The notes below the pieces were generated by a model that saw only the letters and a program-made list of their open reading frames with translations, was not told the origin of the DNA and did no database searches. Both the position numbers and the translations under genes were made by a program. This document shows, one piece after another, positions 26,886-36,162 of a stretch of DNA of 64,000 nucleotides. Every line of letters starts with the position of its first letter. Within the stretch, counting starts at the first letter, position 1. The DNA is from Massilia frigida (GTDB lineage Bacteria; Pseudomonadota; Gammaproteobacteria; Burkholderiales; Burkholderiaceae_D), in contig NZ_WHJG01000023.1 of NCBI RefSeq assembly GCF_011682175.1, positions 57,972 to 121,971 on the forward strand, in the 5' to 3' direction.

Positions 26886-29705
26886 GTGCCAACACCATCC
26901 CGGTTCGCGCAACCCAAGCTGCTGCTTTCCTCCATCGCGATCGCGGTGCTGACCCTGCTGAACCAGGCCTGCGCCCAGCAGGCCGACGCCGCCATGGCGC
27001 GGGTCGACGTCACCGGCTCCTCCATCAAGCGCCTGGCCAGTGAAAACGCCCTGCCGCTGACCACCATCAAGGCCGAGGAACTGGCCAGCCGCGGCCTGAC
27101 CACGATGTCCGAGGTGGCCACCTCGCTCACCGCCGGCGCCACCAACGAACCGGTCGGCGGCGGTGGCGGCGGCACCATGATCAATATGCGCGGCCTGAAC
27201 ACCAACCGCACCCTGGTCCTGCTCAACGGCCGCCGCCTGGCCAACGAAGCCATCGGCGACAGCGCGATCAACGTCGACGTCATCCCGATGAGCGCCATCG
27301 AACGGGTCGAAGTGCTGCGCGACGGCGCCTCGGCCATCTACGGCACCGACGCCATCGCAGGCGTGGTCAACTTCATCACCAAGCGCGCGATCTCCGGCAC
27401 CAGCATCAGCGCCAGTGTCGTGGCACCCGAGCGCAGCGGCGGCGGCGGCCAGCGGCGCTTGAGCCTGACCACCGGCACCGGCGACCTGGCCAAGGATGGC
27501 TGGAACATCTACGCCGCCTTCGACACCCAGAAACGCAGCGCCCTGATGCAGCGCGACCGCCCCAACATCAGCGATCCGGACGACATCGCCCGCCTGGGCG
27601 GCACCGCCTTCACCAGCAACACCTCCGGCTCTTCGTCCTCGCCGGCCAACTACACCGTCTACGCCAACGGCAAGCCGGCCAGCGTCACCGGCAACCCCTA
27701 CTTTGGCGCCGGCTGCGTCGCCCCCTATCCGGGCCAGTACACCGTGCCCTCGGCCAAGCCAAGCGGCGCCGGCAGCAAGACCTGCGTGCTCGACCCGAAC
27801 CTGTACCCGCAACTGCTGGCCGAGAACAAGCAAACCACGTTTCTTACCAAGGACAGCCTGCGCCACGGCGACGGCAACATGCTCACGGTCGAGCTGCTCA
27901 GTTCCGAGTCCTACATCGACGCCTTGAATCCGCGCCAGCCCTTCGGCGCCCAGACCGACTACGACAAGCTCAATCCCGGCCTGCGCAAGCCCTTGATGAT
28001 CACCAAGAAGAGGCAATGGTATCCGGGCGGCGCCGGCGGCGTGCCCGCCGTGGCCGGCCTGAACGGCGCCGACCTGGCCCTGACCTGGAGCCTGGACGAA
28101 CTCGGCCCGGCCATCACCGACGACCGCCAGAACAGCCACCGCCTGGTACTCACCGAAGAAGGCCAGTTCAAGGGCTGGGACTACAAGGCGGGCTTCAACT
28201 ACGCCTACAGCAAGCGCAGCGTCAGCTTCCTGAGCGGCTATGCGCGCACGCCCGAACTGTACAAAGGCGTGGCCGACGGCGTGCTCAACCCGTTCGGCCA
28301 GCAGGACCAGGCCGGCAAAGCCTATTTGGACAGCATCTCCGCCGACGGCCTGGTCAACCGCCGCGCCGAAGTCCACTACTACGGCCCCGACCTGACCATG
28401 AACCGCGAGCTGATGCCGCTGGCCGGCGGCGCGCTGGCGCTGGCGGTCGGCGCCGACCTGCACCGCGAAACCTACCGCGACGCTTCCGGCGACATCGGCG
28501 ACGCGGTGGTCTACAAGGTTTCCGGCACGCCCAACCGCTACCCGCATGGCGCGCGCACCGTGCTGGGCACCTACCTGGAACTCGACGCCCCCTTCACCAA
28601 GCAGCTCAATGTGAACCTGGCCGTGCGCGCCGACCGCTTCAGCGACTTCGGCACCACCGTCAACCCCAAGGCCAGCGTGCGCTACGAACCATCCAAGGCC
28701 CTGATGCTGCGCGCCACCGCCAGCACTGGTTTCCGTGCCCCGACCCTGCCCGAGCTGTACGGCACCCCGCAAACGCGCGCGCCCTCGACGTCCAAGTTGG
28801 ATGATCCGGTGCTGTGCCCGAGCGCCACGCCCGGCATCAGCGGCACCGGCACCCTCACCACCGATCCCAAGTACGCGGGCCTGAACCTGGACGCGGCCAA
28901 GGTCTGCGGCAGCACCCTGACCGTGCTGACCGGCGCCAATCCCGGCCTCGAACCGGAAAAATCCAAGACCTTCACTGCCGGCATCGTGATCGAACCGGTC
29001 AAGAACCTGGTCGCCTCGCTCGACTTCTGGAACGTCGACATGAAAGGCACGATCGCGCAGATTTCCGAAGACACGATCTTCGGCGACGTCAACAAATACA
29101 ACAGGCTATTCGTGCGCAATGCCGACGGCACCCTGGCCTACATCACCAAGACGCGCCTGAACATGGGCGGCCTGCGCACGCGCGGCATCGACGCCAGCCT
29201 GAACTCCACCCTGCCGACCGCCACCATGGGGCGCTTCGGCCTGTCCTTCGACGGCACCTACGTCAATAAGTACGAAGGCCAGAACGAAGAAGGCGGCGAC
29301 TGGATCGACAGCGTCGGCCAGCCCGGCGCACTCTCGACCGGCGCCACCTCGGCCAACACCTACGTCTTCAAGTGGAAGCACAACCTGCGCCTGTCGTGGA
29401 GCAATGGCGGCTTCGGCACCCAGCTGACCCAGTCCTACACCTCGAGCTACATCGACACCAACGCCCTGCCGAGCCAGAAGCCGGGCCAACCGTTTTATAA
29501 TGAAATCGAGCCGTACATCCTGTACAACCTGACTGCCAACTACGCGTGGAACAAGCAGCTCAAGTTCACGTTTGGCGTGAACAACCTGCTTGATGTCGAC
29601 CCGCCGCTGTCGAACCAGCGTCTCAGCTCGCGCGTGGTGTTCGCGCAAAACATCGCCAAGCCGATCGGCCGCGCCTACAACGTGCGCGTCAACTACGCCT
29701 TCTGA
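26886..29705 (+). CDS. TonB-dependent receptor for pectin-derived oligosaccharides
   Basis: A 939-residue outer-membrane receptor starting at GTG 26886, with CAGGAG 8 bp upstream; no closer ATG fits. It has a signal peptide (to about residue 31), then a plug domain (DVTGSSIKRLASENALPLTT, MINMRGLNTNRTLVLLNGRRLA, VEVLRDGASAIYGTDAIAGVVNFIT), then a large beta-barrel ending in the aromatic strand NVRVNYAF. It would import oligosaccharides using TonB-ExbBD energy. Its stop overlaps the acetylesterase start by one base, indicating translational coupling. The substrate is inferred from the neighbours. Confidence 0.92.
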   Translation: MPTPSRFAQPKLLLSSIAIAVLTLLNQACAQQADAAMARVDVTGSSIKRLASENALPLTTIKAEELASRGLTTMSEVATSLTAGATNEPVGGGGGGTMINMRGLNTNRTLVLLNGRRLANEAIGDSAINVDVIPMSAIERVEVLRDGASAIYGTDAIAGVVNFITKRAISGTSISASVVAPERSGGGGQRRLSLTTGTGDLAKDGWNIYAAFDTQKRSALMQRDRPNISDPDDIARLGGTAFTSNTSGSSSSPANYTVYANGKPASVTGNPYFGAGCVAPYPGQYTVPSAKPSGAGSKTCVLDPNLYPQLLAENKQTTFLTKDSLRHGDGNMLTVELLSSESYIDALNPRQPFGAQTDYDKLNPGLRKPLMITKKRQWYPGGAGGVPAVAGLNGADLALTWSLDELGPAITDDRQNSHRLVLTEEGQFKGWDYKAGFNYAYSKRSVSFLSGYARTPELYKGVADGVLNPFGQQDQAGKAYLDSISADGLVNRRAEVHYYGPDLTMNRELMPLAGGALALAVGADLHRETYRDASGDIGDAVVYKVSGTPNRYPHGARTVLGTYLELDAPFTKQLNVNLAVRADRFSDFGTTVNPKASVRYEPSKALMLRATASTGFRAPTLPELYGTPQTRAPSTSKLDDPVLCPSATPGISGTGTLTTDPKYAGLNLDAAKVCGSTLTVLTGANPGLEPEKSKTFTAGIVIEPVKNLVASLDFWNVDMKGTIAQISEDTIFGDVNKYNRLFVRNADGTLAYITKTRLNMGGLRTRGIDASLNSTLPTATMGRFGLSFDGTYVNKYEGQNEEGGDWIDSVGQPGALSTGATSANTYVFKWKHNLRLSWSNGGFGTQLTQSYTSSYIDTNALPSQKPGQPFYNEIEPYILYNLTANYAWNKQLKFTFGVNNLLDVDPPLSNQRLSSRVVFAQNIAKPIGRAYNVRVNYAF

Positions 29706-30508
29706 TGGTGAAGCCCTTTTCCACGCTGATGGCCGCCGCCTGCATCGGCCTCGCGGCCGGCGCCCCGGCGCAGGCGGCCGACGAGGCGGCCCGGCCGGCG
29801 CGCATCATCCTCGTCGGCGACTCGACCATGGCGACCCGGTCCGGCTACGGCGACGCCCTGTGCCAGCGCCTGCGTGCGGACGTCGCCTGCATCAACCTCG
29901 CGCGCGGCGGGCGCAGCTCCGGCAGCTTTCGCGCCGAGGGGCGCTGGGACGAAGTGCAAGCGCTGCTGCGCGATGGCGCGGCCTACAGCGCCAGCTACGT
30001 GCTGATCCAGTTCGGCCACAACGACCAGCCAGGCAAGCCCGGGCGCTCGACCGACCTCGTCACCCAGTTCCCGCAAAACATGGCGCGCTACGTCAGCGAA
30101 GCGCGCGCGCTGGGCGGCGTACCGGTGCTGGTCACGCCGCTGACGCGGCGCAGCTTCAAGGGCCGCTACCTGCGCGACGACCTGGGCCCCTGGGCATCGG
30201 AAGTACGGCGCGTGGCGCGCGAAAGCGGCGCCATCCTGATCGACCTGAACAAGATCAGCGCCGACGCCGTGCAAGCGATGGGATCGGCGCAAGCCGACAC
30301 CCTGGCCCAAGCGCCGCCGGCCGCCACGAATGCGGCGCAGGTGGTAGCGGCGCCAGGCGCGGCCGTCGAACCGCAAGGGACCCCAAAAATCAGCTTCGAC
30401 CGCACCCACGTCGGCGCCAAAGGCGCGGCCCTGTTTTCCGGCATGGTCGCGAGCGAGCTGCAACGCCAAATCCCCGCCCTGCGCCCCGCCTTCGCCCCCG
30501 AGCCCTGA
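29705..30508 (+). CDS. Rhamnogalacturonan acetylesterase (SGNH/GDSL hydrolase)
   Basis: A 267-residue secreted protein with a signal peptide ending AQAADE. It has the four SGNH blocks: GDSTMATRSGYGD (Ser nucleophile), NLARGGRSSGSF (Gly), FGHNDQP (Asn), and FDRTHVGAKG (Asp/His). The GDSTM/GHND pair is typical of rhamnogalacturonan acetylesterase family proteins. It removes acetyl groups from rhamnogalacturonan backbones. An Ala-rich insert (AQAPPAATNAAQVVAAPGAA) precedes the catalytic Asp/His block. The start codon overlaps the receptor stop (TGATG). Confidence 0.9.
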   Translation: MVKPFSTLMAAACIGLAAGAPAQAADEAARPARIILVGDSTMATRSGYGDALCQRLRADVACINLARGGRSSGSFRAEGRWDEVQALLRDGAAYSASYVLIQFGHNDQPGKPGRSTDLVTQFPQNMARYVSEARALGGVPVLVTPLTRRSFKGRYLRDDLGPWASEVRRVARESGAILIDLNKISADAVQAMGSAQADTLAQAPPAATNAAQVVAAPGAAVEPQGTPKISFDRTHVGAKGAALFSGMVASELQRQIPALRPAFAPEP

Positions 30509-30663
30509 GCCATGTCCATGCCAAAACACAGTTCAACATTCCTACAACCGGGGTCTGACCTCCAATTAGAAATGTTTCGAATCCGAGGTCAGACCCCGGT
30601 TGGGCACCGGTTGGTCAACTGCCTTGCATACCGCCTTTCCCCCTGAATCCTGAGCCATGTCCA
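30504..30663. repeat. 15-bp direct repeat flanking a palindrome-containing segment
   Basis: CCTGAGCCATGTCCA occurs at 30504-30518 and again at 30649-30663. It covers the end of the acetylesterase gene and the start of the pectinesterase gene, and flanks about 130 bp containing a palindromic element. Each copy holds an ATG; only the second is the true start of a long frame. Confidence 0.7.
30546..30601. repeat. 56-bp palindromic element, copy 1
   Basis: Perfect 17-bp arms AACCGGGGTCTGACCTC (30546-30562) and GAGGTCAGACCCCGGTT (30585-30601) surround a 22-nt loop. It matches copy 2 at 51 of 56 positions, including the loop. It is intergenic. Confidence 0.9.
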
Positions 30664-33029
30664 AGCGCCTGACCTCCTCTCTGCTCCTCGCCCTGTTGCT
30701 GCCCGCTGACATTCTGGCTGACACAAAGGTAAAATCTCCTACAACCGGGGTCCGACCTCTGATTAGCAATGTTTCGAATCAGAGGTCAGACCCCGGTTTG
30801 CCGTTATCGGTCTCCAGGGTGCTTCATCTCGACGCGGGACCGGCCGCGGTGCGAGCGCTGTTGTCGCAGGTGCCGCCCGCCGCCGACTATTTTGTCGAGG
30901 CCCGCATCCGCGCCTTGCCCGGCCCGCCCGGCCAGTTGTACTTGCTGGGCCGTCATGTCGACGCCAACAACTGGGTCGGCGCCGGCCTGCACATGGCCGA
31001 CGCCAGCCCGACCGTCCAGGCCGATATCGTGCGCCAGCACGACGGCAAACTCGGCCGCCTGAAACAGGTCAGGCGCGCCATCGTCAGCCAGGGCCGCTTC
31101 CTCACCGTCCGCTTCGACATGGTTGGCGAGGCGCTCAGCGTCTACCTCAACGGCGAAAAACTCACCACCGCCACCGTGCCCGGTTCGGCCATCCCCGGCG
31201 CGGTCGGCATCTACAGCAGCGGCAAAGGCTTCGAGCTCGACGACATCCGCGTGGGCGACCCAGCCCATAAACCAATGCGCATCGCCCCCGCCGTCGGCGC
31301 CAGCAGCTTCAAGGCGCAGGCTGGCGATCCGCCATCGACGCTGCCCATCAGCGCCTTTGCCGGCGACGGCCTTACGCCGGCGCGCTTCACGGTCCGCTCC
31401 AGCAACCCGGCCGTGGCCAGCGCCACCGTGCGCGGCAACGCCATCGTGGTCACGCCCAAAAAAACCGGCAGTTCCAGCATCGTACTCGCCAGCGTGACCG
31501 ACCCGAGCGTGCAAAGCATCATCGACGCCAGCATCGCGCCGGCCTTCGCGCCGCCCGCCGCGTACAAAACCGGCCTGGCCGGCGCCCTCTCGCCCCGCGC
31601 GCGCGCCGACGCGGTCCCGCCCGACACCCTGCTGCGCCTGCGCTTCGACCAGCCACCCCGCCCCGGCAGCACCGGCTCGGTGCGCATCTACCGCCAGTCC
31701 GATGACAAGCTGGTCGACATCATCCGCCCCGGCGATGAAGTCGCGGCCATCGGCTACCCCGGCCAGGACCAGCAGCGCTACATCCGCCGCAACCCGATCG
31801 GCATCGACGGCAACAGCGCCACCATCCGCCCGCACGCCCACCGCCTCGCCTACGGCAGCGCCTACTACGTGATTGTCGAGCCGGGCGTGTTCGCCGGCGC
31901 AAGCATCAACGGCGCTCCGTTCACCGGCATCGGCAAGGCCGCCGGCTGGACCTTCCGCACCCGCGCCGCCGCTCCTGCCGGCCCCGTTCTCAGCGTGGAC
32001 GATGATGGCCCGGCCGATTTCCGCACCGTGCAGGGCGCCCTCGACCACGCAATGCAGCACGCCGGCCAGGCCACGCCGGTCACGATCGCCGTCAAGAACG
32101 GCCGCTACGACGAGATGCTGTTCATCCGAGGCAAGGACAACCTGACCATCAAGGGCGAAAGCCGCGATGGCGTCGTCATCCATAATGGCAACAACGATGG
32201 CTACAACCCCGGCTCGGGCGCAAGCCAAAGCCCGCAGTCGCCCTCGTTCACGGGAGGCCGCGCGCTGCTGATGGCCGAAACGTCGGACCTGCTCACGCTC
32301 GACACGCTCACCCTCAAGAACACCACCCTGCGCTCCGACAAGATCGCCGGGCAGGCGGAGACCGTCTACTTCAACAACGATCGCGGCCGCCTGATTGCGC
32401 GCAACGCCAGTTTTTTCAGCGAGCAGGATACGATCCAGGTCAAAGGCTATTCCTGGTTCTACCGCACCCTGATCGAAGGCAACGTCGACTTCATCTGGGG
32501 CGCCAACCGCGCAGCCCTGTTCGAGGAAAGCGAACTGCGCTCGGTCGGCGACAGCGCCAATCCGTCCAGCGGCGGCTACGTGGTGCAAGCGCGTACGGTG
32601 AGCGCACCGGACCCCGGCTTCGTGTTCTTCAACAGCGCGTTGACCCACGGCCCCGGTCCCGGCCCGCTGGCCAACAAGGTCCCGCCCGGCGCCACTTACC
32701 TGGCGCGCAGCCCGGGCACGGCGGCCACCTGGGATAACGTGGCCTACATCAATTGCAAGATGGCCGAGCACATCGCTCCAGCCGGCTGGGCCGGCAAGGG
32801 CGTGCAGCGCGAGCCTGCGCCCAACCCGGCCGGCGCGAGTGCAAGCAGCGGCTGGCGCGAGTTCGGCAGCACCGGCCTGGACGGCAAGCCGCTCGACCTG
32901 TCGCAGCGCGCCGGCGGCTACCTCTTGAGCGCGCAGGAAGCGGCGCGCCTGTCCAGCCGCGCGGCGGTGTTTGCCGGCTTCGGCGGCGGCCGTGGATGGA
33001 ACCCGGAACCGGGCCAGGCGGCGCCCTGA
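30657..33029 (+). CDS. Secreted multidomain pectin methylesterase (CE8)
   Basis: A 790-residue protein with a signal peptide of about 22 residues (LLLALLLPADILAD). Residues ~29-48 derive from a palindromic insertion. Next come a concanavalin-like/3-keto-disaccharide hydrolase-type domain (~50-205), an Ig-like domain (~215-305), and a further beta-sandwich (~315-435). The catalytic pectinesterase right-handed beta-helix occupies ~440-765: GQAETVYFNND, Asp591 in SEQDTIQVKG, Asp611 in EGNVDFIWG, and VVQAR. It demethylesterifies homogalacturonan. Single-domain bacterial PMEs are ~350-430 residues, so the two-to-three N-terminal modules are extra. Confidence 0.92.
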   Translation: MSKRLTSSLLLALLLPADILADTKVKSPTTGVRPLISNVSNQRSDPGLPLSVSRVLHLDAGPAAVRALLSQVPPAADYFVEARIRALPGPPGQLYLLGRHVDANNWVGAGLHMADASPTVQADIVRQHDGKLGRLKQVRRAIVSQGRFLTVRFDMVGEALSVYLNGEKLTTATVPGSAIPGAVGIYSSGKGFELDDIRVGDPAHKPMRIAPAVGASSFKAQAGDPPSTLPISAFAGDGLTPARFTVRSSNPAVASATVRGNAIVVTPKKTGSSSIVLASVTDPSVQSIIDASIAPAFAPPAAYKTGLAGALSPRARADAVPPDTLLRLRFDQPPRPGSTGSVRIYRQSDDKLVDIIRPGDEVAAIGYPGQDQQRYIRRNPIGIDGNSATIRPHAHRLAYGSAYYVIVEPGVFAGASINGAPFTGIGKAAGWTFRTRAAAPAGPVLSVDDDGPADFRTVQGALDHAMQHAGQATPVTIAVKNGRYDEMLFIRGKDNLTIKGESRDGVVIHNGNNDGYNPGSGASQSPQSPSFTGGRALLMAETSDLLTLDTLTLKNTTLRSDKIAGQAETVYFNNDRGRLIARNASFFSEQDTIQVKGYSWFYRTLIEGNVDFIWGANRAALFEESELRSVGDSANPSSGGYVVQARTVSAPDPGFVFFNSALTHGPGPGPLANKVPPGATYLARSPGTAATWDNVAYINCKMAEHIAPAGWAGKGVQREPAPNPAGASASSGWREFGSTGLDGKPLDLSQRAGGYLLSAQEAARLSSRAAVFAGFGGGRGWNPEPGQAAP
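30743..30798. repeat. 56-bp palindromic element, copy 2, inside the pectinesterase gene
   Basis: 22-bp arms 30743-30764 and 30777-30798 with one mismatch and a 12-nt loop. It lies in frame 29 codons into the pectinesterase gene, just after the signal peptide, and is translated there. It resembles copy 1 at 30546-30601 (51/56 positions). Confidence 0.9.
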
Positions 33030-33116
33030 GCGGTGTTCGTGATACGCTAGCGGACTGTTTGACCCGCACCGCCTTCGCCCCCGTCGGCGGCGCCCATATT
33101 GCCCAGAAATCGACCC

Positions 33117-33323
33117 ATGCAAAAAATTAATTCAAAAGCCCAGCTCAACTGGATCCTGCTGCGCGGCGCGATCGCCTTTGCCCTCGGCGCCGGCGTGGTC
33201 ATCACGCGCGGCATGGATGCCAGCGCCTGGCTGGTCGTCACCGCCGTGCCGGCCGCGCTGACCGCCTTCAACGTCTGGCGCTGGCGCCGTTCGCGCATGG
33301 CGGCCAACGACCCGGCGTTTTAA
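33117..33323 (+). CDS. Small two-helix membrane protein
   Basis: A 68-residue protein starting at ATG 33117 (an upstream TTG is the alternative). Two hydrophobic segments (WILLRGAIAFALGAGVVI and AWLVVTAVPAALTAFNVW) flank a short loop, ending in a basic RWRRSR tail. It is predicted to be an inner-membrane hairpin. It follows the pectinesterase gene by 87 bp and ends 3 bp before the convergent GH43 gene. No family was recognised and no link to pectin use is evident. Confidence 0.55.
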   Translation: MQKINSKAQLNWILLRGAIAFALGAGVVITRGMDASAWLVVTAVPAALTAFNVWRWRRSRMAANDPAF

Positions 33324-33326
33324 GCG

Positions 33327-34934
33327 TCAGCGGCTGACCCGGAAATAATCGACATCGGCATGCCCCTGCGTGCCGCCCGCGCTGAACAAGCCCATCTGCG
33401 CGCCAACCCAGCGTCCCATGCTGGCCTTGAACGGCTGGCCGGCCCCGATGAACTTGCTGTTGTCGAGGCTGTATGAGAACGATGCCACGCCGTCCGCCAT
33501 CGTCATGCGCAGGTAAGCCGTGCTGGCGTCAATCGGCACCACCAGCTGATCGTTCTCGGTACACGCGTGTTCGTTGCCTTCGCACACACCCAGCACCAGC
33601 TGCGAGCCGGTGCCGGCGCGGCGCAGCCCCAGCCATGCATACTTCATCCCCAGCAGCACCAGCCCGGCACGCTCGCCCTCCCGCGTGGCCGACAGTTCGA
33701 TGCGGGTGTCGACCGTGAACGCCGGCGCCGGCAGCTTCTGCGTCAGCACCGATGCCATCTCGCGCAGATTGGTGCCCGGCTGCGCTTGCAGGCGCAACTG
33801 GCCCGGCCGGGCCGCCAGCGAATACCACGCCGGCTTGCCATTCGCGCTCCACTGCCATTGCAGCCCCAGCGCCGCGCTGGAAAACTCGTCGCCCGTGGGC
33901 GGTACCCGCACCGCGCCCGATGCCAGCGGCTTGGCGTGGCGCGCGAACGGCTGGCCCACGCCGCTGGCATCGACCTCCTCGCCAATCAGCGGCCAGCCAT
34001 CCTTCCAGCGCAGCGGCTGCAGGTGCACCAGGCGGCCGTAGGCGCGCCGGTCCTGGAAGTGGAAGAACCAGTCGCTGCCATCCTGCGCCGTCACCCAGGC
34101 GCCCTGGTGCGGGCCGTTGGTGCTGGACTTGCCCTGCGTCATGACGATCTTGTCTTCGTACGGCCCGGTGATGCTGCGCGAACGGAACACCGACTGCCAG
34201 CCTTCCTCGACCCCGCCGGCCGGCGCGAACACATAATAATAGCCATCCTTTTTGTAGAACTTCGGCCCTTCCAGCGTCTTGTAATTCGGCAGCTTGTTGC
34301 CGTCGATGACGATCTGGCCGCCGCCATCGAGCAGGCTGCGCCCGTCCGGGGCCATGCTACGCAAGGTCAGCACGTTGTTGAAACCGGCCCGGCTCTTGGC
34401 CCAGCCGTGCAGCAGGTAAGCCTTGCCGTCGTCGTCCCACAGCGGGGTCGGATCGATCAGGCCCTTGCCGCCGGCCAGCAGGTGCGGCGCGCTCCACGGC
34501 CCCTGGAAGTTGGTGGCGGTGATGACGTAGATGCCGAAGTCCGGATCGGGATAGAAAATCCAGAATTTGCCGTCATGAAAACGCAGGCATGGTGCCCACA
34601 CGCCCTTGCCCGGCTGCGGCGTGGCGAACACGTTCTCCGGCACCAGCCTGGGCAGCGCGTGGCCGACCAGTTCCCAGTTGACCATGTCGCTCGATTGCAG
34701 CAGCGGCAGGCCAGGCGTGTTGCTGAAGCTCGACGAGGTCATGTAGTAGGTGTCGCCGACGCGGATCGCGTCCGGGTCGGAATAGTCAGCGTGCAGGATC
34801 GGGTTCTGGTACTGGCCGTTGCCCAGGTCCGCCGTCCACGGCGGTTGCGGCGTGCCGGGCGCGCCCTGGCAGGCGGCCAGCGCCAGCGGCAGGATCAGTG
34901 GCAAGACCCGCAGCGCGGGATGAGTTGTCGTCAT
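33327..34934 (-). CDS. GH43-family glycosidase lipoprotein
   Basis: A 535-residue protein starting at ATG 34934, overlapping the esterase stop by 4 bp (ATGA). Lipobox LAAC follows a hydrophobic N-terminus. A five-bladed propeller GH43 domain (~35-340) shows the catalytic base Asp in HADYSDPDAIRVGDTYYM, the pKa-modulating Asp in KGLIDPTPLWDDDGK, and Glu in TLEGPKFYKKDGYYY. A C-terminal beta-sandwich (~355-535) is typical of GH43 C2-type members. Relatives are beta-xylosidases, alpha-L-arabinofuranosidases or exo-arabinanases; in this locus an arabinan or galactan side-chain role is likely. Specificity is not provable here. Confidence 0.88.
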   Translation of the reverse strand: MTTTHPALRVLPLILPLALAACQGAPGTPQPPWTADLGNGQYQNPILHADYSDPDAIRVGDTYYMTSSSFSNTPGLPLLQSSDMVNWELVGHALPRLVPENVFATPQPGKGVWAPCLRFHDGKFWIFYPDPDFGIYVITATNFQGPWSAPHLLAGGKGLIDPTPLWDDDGKAYLLHGWAKSRAGFNNVLTLRSMAPDGRSLLDGGGQIVIDGNKLPNYKTLEGPKFYKKDGYYYVFAPAGGVEEGWQSVFRSRSITGPYEDKIVMTQGKSSTNGPHQGAWVTAQDGSDWFFHFQDRRAYGRLVHLQPLRWKDGWPLIGEEVDASGVGQPFARHAKPLASGAVRVPPTGDEFSSAALGLQWQWSANGKPAWYSLAARPGQLRLQAQPGTNLREMASVLTQKLPAPAFTVDTRIELSATREGERAGLVLLGMKYAWLGLRRAGTGSQLVLGVCEGNEHACTENDQLVVPIDASTAYLRMTMADGVASFSYSLDNSKFIGAGQPFKASMGRWVGAQMGLFSAGGTQGHADVDYFRVSR

Positions 34935-36085
34935 GGTTGTTGTCTCGTTGTTGTTGGAATAGGGAGTTGGGTCGTCAGGAAGCCGGCCATGGCATCGGCC
35001 GTGGGCGTGATCCACGGGTCGAACAGCCAGAAGGAGTGCGGCGAATCGGGCAGCATCACCACCTGGGCGGCGACGCCGGCGGCGTGCAGCTTGTCGACCA
35101 TGTCGTCGCGCCCGACCGAAAAGCGCGCCTGGCCGCTGCCGATGAACAGCATGGGCGGCGTGTCACGGTTGACGTAAGAGGTGGGCGACGCTTCGCGCCA
35201 CAGTGCGGCTGCGTCGGCGTAGCTGGCGCCGAACCAGAAGCCGGCCGCCGATGGTTTTTTCTTAGGATCGTCTTCGTTCGCGCGCGCGGCCGGCGAGGTG
35301 AAATCGGACAGGCCGTCGATGTTGATGACCGCCTGCGCGGCGCTCGATACGATGCTGGCGGCGCCATCGGCATCGAACTTGTCCGCGCCATTGGTCACGC
35401 CCACGAGGCTGGCGATCTGCCCGCCGGCCGAGCCGCCGGCCACCGCGATGCGCTGCGGGTCGATGCCGTGGGCCGCGCTGTTGGCGCGCAGCCAGCGCAG
35501 GGCGGCCTTGACGTCGTGGATGGCGGCAGGGTAGCGCGCTTCGTCGGCCAGGCGGTAGTCGATCACGGCGGCGGCGATGCCGCGCGCGGCCAGGCGTGCC
35601 GCCAGCGGCGCCATGTTGCCGCGCTCGCCGGAACGCCAGCCGCCGCCGTGGACCAGCACCACGGCGGGCACCGGTCCTTTGTCGCGCGCCGTTTGCGCGG
35701 GCAGGACCAGGTCCAGTTGCAGCAGGTGTGCGCCACGGCGCACATAGCCCATGGCGCTGATGGTGACGATCTCGGCGTTGACGCAGGTGTCGGCGATCTG
35801 AATGAAGGGGTAGGCCTTCACCAGCTTGGCGTAGGTTGTCACGGCGTTGTACGGTACGGCGGCCGTTGCAGCGACAGCCTCCTCGGCCACCATCGTCTTA
35901 TCCGTCATTCCCGCGCCAAGGCGGCACTCGGCGCGGGAATGAGGGTCTTGAGTGTAGAGGAAGGAATCGTTGGCGTTGACGGCTTCAGGCACCGACATTG
36001 ACGCGCAATTCGTTACCATATCAGCGCACCCCACCAGCAGCACCCCGGCAAATACACCTACCAAGCATCGAACAGCATTCCCCAT
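34931..36085 (-). CDS. Alpha/beta-hydrolase lipoprotein (esterase, BD-FAE type)
   Basis: A 384-residue protein. ATG 36085 is chosen because GGGAAGG lies upstream and a lipobox LVGC falls near the N-terminus. The hydrolase domain (~120-380) shows the oxyanion HGGGW, Ser nucleophile in AGGSAGGQ, and C-terminal His in DSPHSFW. This is the carboxylesterase type found with pectin and xylan operons (acetyl/feruloyl esterases). Residues ~48-60 (SRAECRLGAGMT) derive from an embedded palindrome. It is translationally coupled to GH43 by a 4-bp overlap and divergent from the GH105 gene. Confidence 0.87.
   Translation of the reverse strand: MGNAVRCLVGVFAGVLLVGCADMVTNCASMSVPEAVNANDSFLYTQDPHSRAECRLGAGMTDKTMVAEEAVAATAAVPYNAVTTYAKLVKAYPFIQIADTCVNAEIVTISAMGYVRRGAHLLQLDLVLPAQTARDKGPVPAVVLVHGGGWRSGERGNMAPLAARLAARGIAAAVIDYRLADEARYPAAIHDVKAALRWLRANSAAHGIDPQRIAVAGGSAGGQIASLVGVTNGADKFDADGAASIVSSAAQAVINIDGLSDFTSPAARANEDDPKKKPSAAGFWFGASYADAAALWREASPTSYVNRDTPPMLFIGSGQARFSVGRDDMVDKLHAAGVAAQVVMLPDSPHSFWLFDPWITPTADAMAGFLTTQLPIPTTTRQQP
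35905..35942. repeat. REP-like palindrome inside the esterase gene
   Basis: Perfect 13-bp arms TCATTCCCGCGCC (35905-35917) and GGCGCGGGAATGA (35930-35942) with a 12-nt loop. It is translated near residues 48-60 of the esterase, after the lipobox. The core CGCCAAGGCGGCACT also occurs in the 26651-26791 element. Confidence 0.9.
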
Positions 36086-36162
36086 CGCCGACCTTCCCAG
36101 ATCATCCACGTGTCGATAAAGTATGCCATGGGGCGACGCAAGTGGCTAGTCCGCCTTGCGCA

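Noticed and set aside
29590..30558. Plus-strand frame overlapping the TonB receptor and acetylesterase genes in another frame
   Set aside because: Arg-rich with no motifs; the acetylesterase frame has all four SGNH blocks.
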